Virus record (IMG/VR): IMGVR_UViG_3300048839_000720
Coordinates: 1 to 36,985 of that record
DNA: 36,985 bases
Strand: one strand, 5' to 3'
Source of the DNA: a virus
The notes beneath the pieces were generated by a model that was not told where the DNA came from, searched no databases, and saw nothing but the letters and a program-made list of their open reading frames with translations. Below are positions 30,343-36,985 of this stretch, one piece after another (the first letter of the stretch is position 1; each line of letters starts with the position of its first letter). Position numbers and translations under genes: made by a program.

Positions 30343-31131
30343 TCAGATCCCCACGTATTTCGCTGATATCCAGTCTTCCAGCGTCGTAATCTCGCCAACT
30401 GTTAGAACGTGATCGTAAACCAGCACGTCGCCGATCCATCCCGTCATGAACGAGGCGTATGTCCCATTGAAACGGCGCGCTCCGATGGCCGTGCGAACGC
30501 ACGCGACGTCTTGAGCGATCGCGTTGGCACCGCTGCCTCCGCTCACGCCGTTGGATCGCCACGCGCTGTTTGTGCCGTCGTACGTGAGTACGTGATAAGA
30601 CGGCGAAGCGGTCGCCGCTGCTGTCGACGCGTACGACGACGTGCCACCGTCAGCGCGGAAACGGCTGTGGTTGAAAAAGTTCGTGCCGGCTGGCCTCACG
30701 AACGAGACGCTGGTCCCGGCCTCGGCACCGATCGCAAACACAGTGTCGAAACTGGTGGTCGTGTCGCGATCACACACGAATACAATGCTGTGAGGAGCAG
30801 ACCCGTCGATCATTTCACCAAGTGCGACCACTCCATCGAGATACCGAGCGCCGTCTCCGTAAAAAGCCGGATTACCAAGGATGCCAGTAGCGCTCCATAG
30901 GAACTGAGCTGGCCCAGATGCTTGCAGGATCTCGTACTCATTGCCTTCACGGCTGATGTGGCTAGACACTCTCTCAGGCGTGCCTGCCTTCGTGACGTTG
31001 ATGGAAGGATCAAACCAAGCGAGCAGTCCGGAGATCGTCTCAGGCGCCTCCAGGGCCGGAGCAGCCGCGCCGACAGGCGCGCTGAAGCGGCCGCCGCGGC
31101 GCATGAGCGGCGGGATGCGGCGGGCGTTCAT
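30343..31131 (-). CDS. LamG-type (concanavalin-like) surface or tail protein
   Basis: The 262-aa product starts at ATG 31,131, overlapping the upstream TGA. A Pro/Ala-rich N-terminus leads to LLAWFDPSINV. A jelly-roll pattern follows, with YHVLTYDGTNSAWRSNG, FMTGWIGDVLVYDHVLT and LEDWISAKYVG near the C-terminus, typical of Laminin_G_3 domains. Such domains bind glycans. This is the best candidate for the host-recognition or capsid-surface protein, given that no long tail spike was found. Confidence 0.65.
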   Translation of the reverse strand: MNARRIPPLMRRGGRFSAPVGAAAPALEAPETISGLLAWFDPSINVTKAGTPERVSSHISREGNEYEILQASGPAQFLWSATGILGNPAFYGDGARYLDGVVALGEMIDGSAPHSIVFVCDRDTTTSFDTVFAIGAEAGTSVSFVRPAGTNFFNHSRFRADGGTSSYASTAAATASPSYHVLTYDGTNSAWRSNGVSGGSGANAIAQDVACVRTAIGARRFNGTYASFMTGWIGDVLVYDHVLTVGEITTLEDWISAKYVGI

Positions 31132-31532
31132 CCCTTGCGCCCAGACAGATGGCCCTCGAAGTAAGCGCCGGCTGTTGCGCTCTCCCAAATGTAGACGAGC
31201 TGCTTTGCGTCGCGCGGGATCTCCACCGAGACGCGTTCACCGCTCATGATCGTACCGGCAGCCGCAGCATGGCCCGTTCCGATCGTGACGGGCTGGTCAA
31301 ACACGAGCGTGGGCGACGTGTCGCCGTCGAGCACGAACCCGTATTGCACTGCGACGCCGCGCGCGATTATGTCCACGTAAGCGCCCCTGACCTCCGTAGG
31401 CAGCGTGAGCGTCGTGGAAGCCGGAGCGCCGCTCAGCGCGTTACGAAACAGCAAGCCCTTGACGCCCGTCGCGTCGGCCGTGCTGCGCACGATGCAGGGG
31501 CGGATCGTCGCGGCGTTTTGCAGATCTGACAT
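31128..31532 (-). CDS. Small beta-rich virion protein
   Basis: The 134-aa product has a beta-sandwich-like sequence (RGAYVDIIARGVAVQYGFVL, then SVEIPRDAKQLVYIWES) and ends in GHLSGRKG. It is co-translated with the LamG gene by an ATGA overlap. It may be a head fibre base, decoration or tail protein. No diagnostic family was recognised. Confidence 0.5.
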   Translation of the reverse strand: MSDLQNAATIRPCIVRSTADATGVKGLLFRNALSGAPASTTLTLPTEVRGAYVDIIARGVAVQYGFVLDGDTSPTLVFDQPVTIGTGHAAAAGTIMSGERVSVEIPRDAKQLVYIWESATAGAYFEGHLSGRKG

Positions 31533-31592
31533 GAGCGAGCCTCTCGAGGTGGAGTTCGCGCGGTTCGCTCTGCGCTAGGCGATTATGCCCAA
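31533..31592 (-). promoter_or_regulatory. Gap after terL with a -10-like CATAAT
   Basis: This 60-base gap is one of few in the leftward unit. On the minus strand CATAAT (31,587-31,582) matches the -10 consensus at 5/6, but no convincing -35 was found 17 bases upstream. A weak late promoter for the LamG/lysis genes is possible. Confidence 0.25.
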
Positions 31593-33011
31593 TCAGGCCC
31601 GCTCGTACCACGGCAGGCCTCGGACCTTACTTGCGCTGCGGATCCGCTTTGCGCGCGCCTCGGCGTCGATTTCGGCCTGGCTCTTGTCCGGTCGTTTCGG
31701 CCGCTGCCAGTACGCGTGGTGCTTGCGCCAGCCGTAGAGCCCCGCGTCGCTGCAGTGGTTCGGGTAACTCGGGTGCTCGACGCGCTTTGTGAGGCTCACC
31801 CAGGGGAGCTTTCGCTGCTCGTGGATCAACGCGTCAGCCTCGCCGCGGAGGTACTTCGTGCGGCCCGCGCGAAGGTCGCTGTTGTACAGCGAGATCGCCC
31901 CAGGCTTGTCGGTCTTCTCGGCGTAGCTGATCTGAATCTTGTGCTTGGCCGCCCAGCGCCGATTGAACTCCTCCACGTAGGGCTTGCCGAGGCCTCCGCC
32001 GTCGCCCTCGATCGTCGCCGGTTTGTACCGCTCGGCGAGCTCGGCGGTGACCTCGGCGGCCTCGTCCGCGAGCAGTCCCGAGCGCGTGACCGCGTGCAAC
32101 GCGAACACCTCCTGGCTGTGCGGCGGGCTGCCCCAGACAACCCAGCCGCACTCGTCCGTGTAGCCGAAGTCGACGCCGATCGTCGTGAGCCACGTGTCGC
32201 GGTCAAACGGGACTGGGAGCTCGGACACCACGTTGCGCTGCTCGTTCAGTGCGTACACGAGCGCAGACGGGTTGTTGACCCAGAGCCCGAAGTACTCGCG
32301 GAGATACGACTCGTCGTCCTCGGTCCAGCCGAAGGCCTCGCGCTCCTCGCGCAGCATCTCGTGCGGGTCGCGCGGGTACTTCGAGTTTTCGAGCACGGTC
32401 CACTTGTGACGCGAGTAGCGCCGCGTCTCGGGGTACGTGCTCACGTCGCCCGTGCTCGCCTCGTACCAGTAGCCCACCGTCACGGATCCCGGGGTGCCCG
32501 ACAGCACAAGGCGTCCAGAGAGGTCGGTGAGCGCAGGACCCAAGGCTTCCACGAGGCCAGGCAACAGGTCGTCGTAAGTGCTCGCCTCGTCGAAACACGC
32601 GAGCCTGATCTTGTAGCCGCGCACCTTGTCGATCGCGACCTTGTCGTCCACGCCGAACACGCGAAAGCGGGCGCCGTTCGGGGCACGGATCAAGCCTGTG
32701 TGCTCGCTGAGCTTCCAGCCGAGCTGATACTCTTCGTTGATCCTGACGAGGTGAGACCAGATCAAGTCCTTCGCGATCGCCTGCGTGCGCGCGCCGAACA
32801 CGACCCACTCGTTGTCGCCGCACTGCACAATGGCCGACGCGACGAGCCGCGCGACGAGCTCCGTTTTGCCGGAACGTCGGCCGCAGAGAAGCGCGATGTA
32901 CCGCGATAAATCGCTGACGACCTGGCGCTGCATGTCGTGCAGCTCGGCAGTGAGCGCTTGAACGATGCGCTTTCTGCGCGCGAGCACGAGGAGCGCGTCG
33001 CGCCGGTTCAC
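31593..33011 (-). CDS. terL: Terminase large subunit
   Basis: The 472-aa product starts at GTG 33,011 (GTGA overlap). Walker A is CGRRSGKTEL (from residue 43), and Walker B lies in RLACFDEAS. The C-terminal RNase H-like nuclease shows VDFGYTDE, IEGDGGG and NHCSDAGLYGW, whose Asp residues would bind metal. It pumps DNA into the procapsid through the portal and cuts it. The gene follows three ejection genes and is about 21 kb of leftward transcript away from terS, reminiscent of T7-like orders where terL lies near lysis genes. Confidence 0.9.
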   Translation of the reverse strand: MNRRDALLVLARRKRIVQALTAELHDMQRQVVSDLSRYIALLCGRRSGKTELVARLVASAIVQCGDNEWVVFGARTQAIAKDLIWSHLVRINEEYQLGWKLSEHTGLIRAPNGARFRVFGVDDKVAIDKVRGYKIRLACFDEASTYDDLLPGLVEALGPALTDLSGRLVLSGTPGSVTVGYWYEASTGDVSTYPETRRYSRHKWTVLENSKYPRDPHEMLREEREAFGWTEDDESYLREYFGLWVNNPSALVYALNEQRNVVSELPVPFDRDTWLTTIGVDFGYTDECGWVVWGSPPHSQEVFALHAVTRSGLLADEAAEVTAELAERYKPATIEGDGGGLGKPYVEEFNRRWAAKHKIQISYAEKTDKPGAISLYNSDLRAGRTKYLRGEADALIHEQRKLPWVSLTKRVEHPSYPNHCSDAGLYGWRKHHAYWQRPKRPDKSQAEIDAEARAKRIRSASKVRGLPWYERA

Positions 33012-35437
33012 TCGGCCCGATCCCCGCGCACCGCGTACCTGTCTCCGTGGGCGTCGTACTGCCCGCGAGGCTTCGGCCTGCGCGGCGCTTGCTGCTCCGG
33101 CTCCGGCTCTTGCGTGGACGCCGCGAGGCCCTGGAGCCATGCCGCGTGCTCGGGCGACGACGACGGGCCCGTGGGCACGCCGAGCTCCTCGAGCGCCGCG
33201 CGATCGCGAAGGGAGTGCTTTGCAGCCGAGCCCGGCAAACGCTCAGCGACCTTCGCGCGCAAGTCGGTGAGCAGCGACGGATAGAGCTCGCGCAGCACCT
33301 CGAGGTCCTCGCCGTGGTGCATGCCGTAGGCGACGCGCATGAGCGCGCCCTCGGGGTTTCGCGCGGCATCGGCGTAGCGCGCGAACTTCGCGAGTGCTGC
33401 GCGGTCGCGTGGAGCCTGCGAGCCAAACACGTCCGGGTCGCCCATCGGCGGCGCCTTCGCGGCGAGATACTCGCGCACGCGTGCCTGGTGCGCGTCGACG
33501 GCGTCGGCGAGCTCGGGAAAGCCGCTCTCGCGCAGCTCCTCGGTCTGCTGCTGAAGCCCCATGTAGACCGGGTGACTCGCGGAGAGCATCGAGATCTCAC
33601 CCTCGGCGGCCTCGAGCGTGAGCGCGCGCCTCAGCGAGCCCTTGGCCGCCTTCGCGCCCCTCGCGACGCTGGAGAGTGCACGCGTCTCGGCCGCGCGACT
33701 GAGCGCCGCCTGCAGCGCCGTGGCGCCGTCCGCGGCCCGGTCGAGCGCGAGAGCTGCGACCCCTCGCCCACGCTCGCGCGCGAGCTTGTGTCCGACCGCG
33801 CTCGCCACGGCGGTGAGCGGGTTGCCCGTGCCGATGCCGACGCCCGCTCCGGTCATGTAGTCCGAGGGCGAAATCGAGCGATTCGCGAGCGCTGTCTCGA
33901 GGGCTTCCTGGGCCTGATCGCGCGCGAGAGCCTGCGCGGCGTACGCACGCTTGAGGTCGCGGACTCGCTGCGCCAGGTCAGGCTTACCCGCGGCCACGCC
34001 CATCTGCTCGACGCTCTCGATCCAGTAGTCCTCGATCACGCGGCGCGTGTCGCGAAACGCCTTGAGCGGGCCCTGCTCGGCCGTGAGCTTGTTCCAGTTG
34101 CCGAGCTCCTGATCGAGCTCGACGCGAAGGGCTTTGAGGTCCTCGTACGAGATCTTGTCGCGGTTGAGCGCTGCACTCCCGCCCTTGCCTCGCACGACGA
34201 CGGGGCGCTCGGCGCGCGAGAGCTGACCGAGTAGCCCGTCGAGCTTGCGCTTCACGGCGCGGTACGTGTCGGCCGAAAACGTGCCCTGTCGGAGCGGCTC
34301 GAGCACCTCGCTTTGGATGCGATCGCGAAGGGCGATGCGGCTCGGCCGGACGGCCATCGAGACACCTTGGGCCGCGTCGTCGATCTCGGTCACGATGTCG
34401 CCGAGCTGCTTACCGAGGTCGTCCACGTTGCGCGTGAGGGCTTCGACCTTCGCCTCGAAGCCACCGGCGAGCGGGATGCTGCCGTCCTCGAGGAGCTCGC
34501 GGCCCACCGCGGCAGCTCCGCCGTGGCGCTCGGCGGCCTTCATCGAGGCCTTGTTCGTGCGCCCCACGATGGCCTTGTAGGCGCTCGTGCCGGCGAGCTC
34601 GCGCAGCTTGCCGGGGACGCGTGCTGCGCCGCGCACGGCGGCCCCCGCGACGCCGAGACCTGCGCCGGCCGCGACTCCGAGCGGGCCGCCGAGCTTCGCG
34701 CCATCCCAGGCTGCTGCAGCGGCGCGCTCAGCGATGCCCTCCCAGTCGCCCGACTGAAACGACCGGTCGACCTCCTGCGCCGCAGAGAACACCGCGCCCT
34801 CGGTTGCGCCCTGCACGAGCAGGCGCGTGGCAGGCCGCAGGAGCCCGCGCGCCGCCGTGGCCGACACGCCGGCCGCCGCACGCTCGGCGAGCGCCGTGGA
34901 GCCCCGCGCGAGGAGCCCCGTGCCCGTCGCTGCGCCCGCGCCGCCCGTCGCGAGCGTCGAGCCCACCACGCCCGTAAGCTGACCCGCGACGTTCGCGATC
35001 GGGTTCGCCTCGGCGCGACGCGAGATGTCGGTCTGCGCCTCGTCGATCGACTGAGACAGCGTCGCCTTGGGCGCCTCTGGCTGCGTCGCCTCGAAGGCCT
35101 TGCTCCCGAGGTACGACCCGAAGCCCTCGAGCGCCGCGAGCGGCGTCTGCATGCCGAGCGAGGCGCCCTTCGCGACGCCCTCACCGAACGTCGCCGCGGT
35201 CTGCAGCGGGCTTGAGTAGCGGTCCTCTTCGCGCTTCGCGCTCTCGAGCCGGTAGCCCTCGCTCAGCGCCGCGCTCACGTCGTCCTGGGGCACGGTGCCC
35301 GCGGTGCCGTCGGGCGCCACCACGCGGACGTCCGTGCCCGACTCGAGTCGGAATCCCTGCGCGAGGGCCGACTCGAGGTCCTCCTCGGGGACCGAGCCCT
35401 TCGTGCCGTCCGGCGCGACGACGCGGACGTCAGCCAT
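33008..35437 (-). CDS. Large ejection (internal virion) protein with N-terminal tandem motif
   Basis: The 809-aa product starts at ATG 35,437 (ATGA). Residues 1-67 hold two copies of a motif of about 34 aa: DVRVVAPDGT, G-VP--D, then AL--G-RLES. A long Ala-rich helical body follows with hydrophobic Ala/Gly stretches (about 150-270), a coiled coil and a Pro-rich end. This size and composition, and the position before terL, match the large ejection proteins of podoviruses, which line the DNA transfer channel. No lytic transglycosylase motif was found. Confidence 0.65.
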   Translation of the reverse strand: MADVRVVAPDGTKGSVPEEDLESALAQGFRLESGTDVRVVAPDGTAGTVPQDDVSAALSEGYRLESAKREEDRYSSPLQTAATFGEGVAKGASLGMQTPLAALEGFGSYLGSKAFEATQPEAPKATLSQSIDEAQTDISRRAEANPIANVAGQLTGVVGSTLATGGAGAATGTGLLARGSTALAERAAAGVSATAARGLLRPATRLLVQGATEGAVFSAAQEVDRSFQSGDWEGIAERAAAAAWDGAKLGGPLGVAAGAGLGVAGAAVRGAARVPGKLRELAGTSAYKAIVGRTNKASMKAAERHGGAAAVGRELLEDGSIPLAGGFEAKVEALTRNVDDLGKQLGDIVTEIDDAAQGVSMAVRPSRIALRDRIQSEVLEPLRQGTFSADTYRAVKRKLDGLLGQLSRAERPVVVRGKGGSAALNRDKISYEDLKALRVELDQELGNWNKLTAEQGPLKAFRDTRRVIEDYWIESVEQMGVAAGKPDLAQRVRDLKRAYAAQALARDQAQEALETALANRSISPSDYMTGAGVGIGTGNPLTAVASAVGHKLARERGRGVAALALDRAADGATALQAALSRAAETRALSSVARGAKAAKGSLRRALTLEAAEGEISMLSASHPVYMGLQQQTEELRESGFPELADAVDAHQARVREYLAAKAPPMGDPDVFGSQAPRDRAALAKFARYADAARNPEGALMRVAYGMHHGEDLEVLRELYPSLLTDLRAKVAERLPGSAAKHSLRDRAALEELGVPTGPSSSPEHAAWLQGLAASTQEPEPEQQAPRRPKPRGQYDAHGDRYAVRGDRAE

Positions 35438-36985
35438 CAGCGCGCCCCATCAGGCTTGAAGCGGATTGCCCTCTGGACCGTCGTGCCCGGATGCCTCACG
35501 ACGGGCTGACTGCTCTGCTCGGGCTGCGCCGCGCCGACGCTGCTCCGTGCCTCGAACTCGACGAGCATGCGCCGCAGGCCTTCGCGGCGCACCTCCGGGT
35601 CGCTGCTGTAGATGCCCCAGCCATCGAGCTTCTTTTCCTTCTCCTCGACCCCGATGGCCGCACCGGACTCGTCGCGCAGGAGGATGTCGGACATTGCGGA
35701 CATCGACCTTTCAAGCTGGACGGCGTCGCGTCCACGAACCGCGTCAGGAAGGATCTTGCTGTAGTACGGGTGCGGCACCTCAGCCCCCGTCGCGACCGCT
35801 TCGCGTATCGTCTGCGCCGCCGGCGCGACACCCGCCATGAGCCGCTGGACCTTCTTTTCTCCCTCGGAGAGCGTCGTGGACTTGGGCACCTTCATATCCA
35901 CGCCACGCATCGCGCTGAGAGCCTTGGCGCCCTCCGCATCGAGCATCCCGAGATCCTTGAGCGCCTCGAGCTGACTCTGCGTCAGCGTGCCCTGGCCGCT
36001 GCCCTGTGCACGTCCCGATCCCGCACGTGCCGCAGCGCGCTTGCGTAGAAGTAGCTCCTCGTTCTGCACGAACAGGTCGCGAATGGTCTGCGCTGACTCC
36101 GCGCGTGCTTGCGCAGCGCCACGTCGTGCGGCCTCCGCGCGCTCGCTGTTGCCCATGGTGTCCGCGATGCTCTCGACCTGCGAGGCGTAGCGGTCCTTCG
36201 TGATCGCGCCGACGAGCGCCTGCGCCTGCATGTCGTCGCCGAAGAAGTCGCGAACCTGGCCGATGCGATCACGCGTCGCCTTCGCGAGCTCGCCCTTTTT
36301 CTCGAGCGCCTTCCACTGCCGGTCGACGTCTGCCTGCACCGCGCGGCTGATGCCTTCGGCCACGCGCGTGGAGCCATCGGACTGATAGCCGCCGAGTGCT
36401 CCGACCGCGTCGCCGATGCTGGCGAGCGCGATCGCCACGATGCCGAGGATCTTCTGCTTGTCCGTGCGCGAGTCGCCGACCTTCCGCGCATCCTCGGCGA
36501 TCTCGCGGTTGATGCGGTCGTAGTCCGTGAGGAGCTGTCGACGCTCCTCCTGGTAGAGCCGCGTGCGCTCCTGCTGCGCGCGCAGAAGCTCCTGCTGCTC
36601 CGCCGCGAACTCGCCCTGTGCGGCGCGGCGCTCGCGACTCGTCACGTCGTAGACGGCCGACTGCCGGTCGAACGACGAGCGCGCCTCCTCAGCCGAGCGC
36701 TGCACCTCGCCGGCTGCACCGCGATAGGTCGACGCGTCGCCGAGCGGCAGGGGCTCACGCATGGACCGCGCGTCAGGCGCGACGAGCTCGGGCGCCGGCG
36801 CCTCGCCCGGCATCGGCGCGGGCATCGGCTCACGTGAGGGCATGAGCGCCGCCGGCGGCGCGACGGTGGGCGGCGCTGCCATGGGCGCCTCGAGCGATAC
36901 CGCGGGCGGGTTCGCGTACTGCGGGTCGGCCACGCCCCAGATATCTGGAGACGCAGGTTCTTGCGCGGCGTAGGGCGACGCAGGC
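35437..36985 (-). CDS. Ejection (internal virion) protein, main part of gene crossing the window ends
   Basis: The minus-strand frame is open to base 36,985 and continues at bases 127-246, so this is the C-terminal ~516 residues of a 555-aa protein. It opens Pro/Ala/Met-rich, then has a long coiled coil (QQELLRAQQERTRLYQEERR). A short hydrophobic block (GIVAIALASIGDAVGALGG) and a second charged helical region follow. The composition fits a mid-sized internal virion protein (T7 gp15-like position). A start at GTG 36,933 would shorten it. Its TGA overlaps the 809-aa gene start. Confidence 0.7.
   Translation of the reverse strand, partial: PASPYAAQEPASPDIWGVADPQYANPPAVSLEAPMAAPPTVAPPAALMPSREPMPAPMPGEAPAPELVAPDARSMREPLPLGDASTYRGAAGEVQRSAEEARSSFDRQSAVYDVTSRERRAAQGEFAAEQQELLRAQQERTRLYQEERRQLLTDYDRINREIAEDARKVGDSRTDKQKILGIVAIALASIGDAVGALGGYQSDGSTRVAEGISRAVQADVDRQWKALEKKGELAKATRDRIGQVRDFFGDDMQAQALVGAITKDRYASQVESIADTMGNSERAEAARRGAAQARAESAQTIRDLFVQNEELLLRKRAAARAGSGRAQGSGQGTLTQSQLEALKDLGMLDAEGAKALSAMRGVDMKVPKSTTLSEGEKKVQRLMAGVAPAAQTIREAVATGAEVPHPYYSKILPDAVRGRDAVQLERSMSAMSDILLRDESGAAIGVEEKEKKLDGWGIYSSDPEVRREGLRRMLVEFEARSSVGAAQPEQSSQPVVRHPGTTVQRAIRFKPDGAR
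36859..36985. repeat. Terminal direct repeat, right copy (contig closure)
   Basis: Identical copy of bases 1-127. Removing one copy leaves a unit genome of 36,858 bp. See the left copy for the interpretation. Confidence 0.95.

Overview
The window is a complete, circularly closed bacteriophage genome of about 36.86 kb. Its first 127 bases are repeated exactly as its last 127 bases, and one virion gene reads without interruption across that join. The gene set predicts a podovirus: portal, scaffold, major capsid protein, adaptor, nozzle-like tail protein and a run of large Ala/Gln-rich internal (ejection) proteins, with no tape measure, sheath or major tail tube gene. The DNA is GC-rich throughout. 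The host cannot be read from the sequence; a lipoprotein with a GCGDD-type start is reminiscent of Myxococcota/deltaproteobacteria, which is only a weak hint.

Layout. Two transcription domains diverge from a control region at 17.9-19.5 kb. The leftward domain runs from 17.9 kb down to 1, across the join, and on from 36.86 kb to 27.94 kb, almost entirely with genes that touch or overlap by a few bases. In order it encodes an adenine methyltransferase, a deoxyribosyltransferase-like protein, a secreted wall-hydrolase-like protein, two small proteins and a primase-helicase. An iteron-like GTTCCC array comes next, then a RusA resolvase, a GNAT protein, the small terminase subunit, portal, scaffold, capsid, adaptor, nozzle, a second GNAT protein and three ejection proteins. 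The large terminase subunit, a LamG-type surface protein and a lysis cassette close the unit. The rightward domain (19.5-27.94 kb) carries a recombination/replication set (PD-(D/E)XK nuclease, Sak4-like ATPase, SSB-like protein, MazG-like pyrophosphohydrolase) and then a train of about a dozen very small, often cysteine-rich proteins. The two domains meet stop codon against stop codon at 27,939/27,940.

Control region. Two Xre-type regulators are divergently oriented. The rightward one is followed by a 76-aa ORF and a secreted lipoprotein, and the unit ends at a strong UUCG-loop terminator (19,447-19,471). This looks like a lysogenic repressor-plus-exclusion operon, analogous in layout to lambda cI-rex. 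Four related dyad sites (AACA-N5/6-TG) lie in front of the leftward operon, between the regulators, and inside the putative early rightward promoter. No integrase, transposase or partition gene was recognised, so a lysogen, if it forms, may be extrachromosomal or use host recombinases.

Most unusual element. At 20,801-21,088 a 95-aa ORF is made almost wholly of 46 Gly-X dipeptides with X limited to Ser, Tyr or Asp and with no synonymous codon variation at all. It is stop/start-coupled (ATGA) to a small DUF6948-like gene just upstream of the recombination genes. Other points of interest are the operator set, the repressor-lipoprotein operon with an A7G8 tract at the lipoprotein start, the GTTCCC array beside the primase gene, and an irregular lysis cassette.
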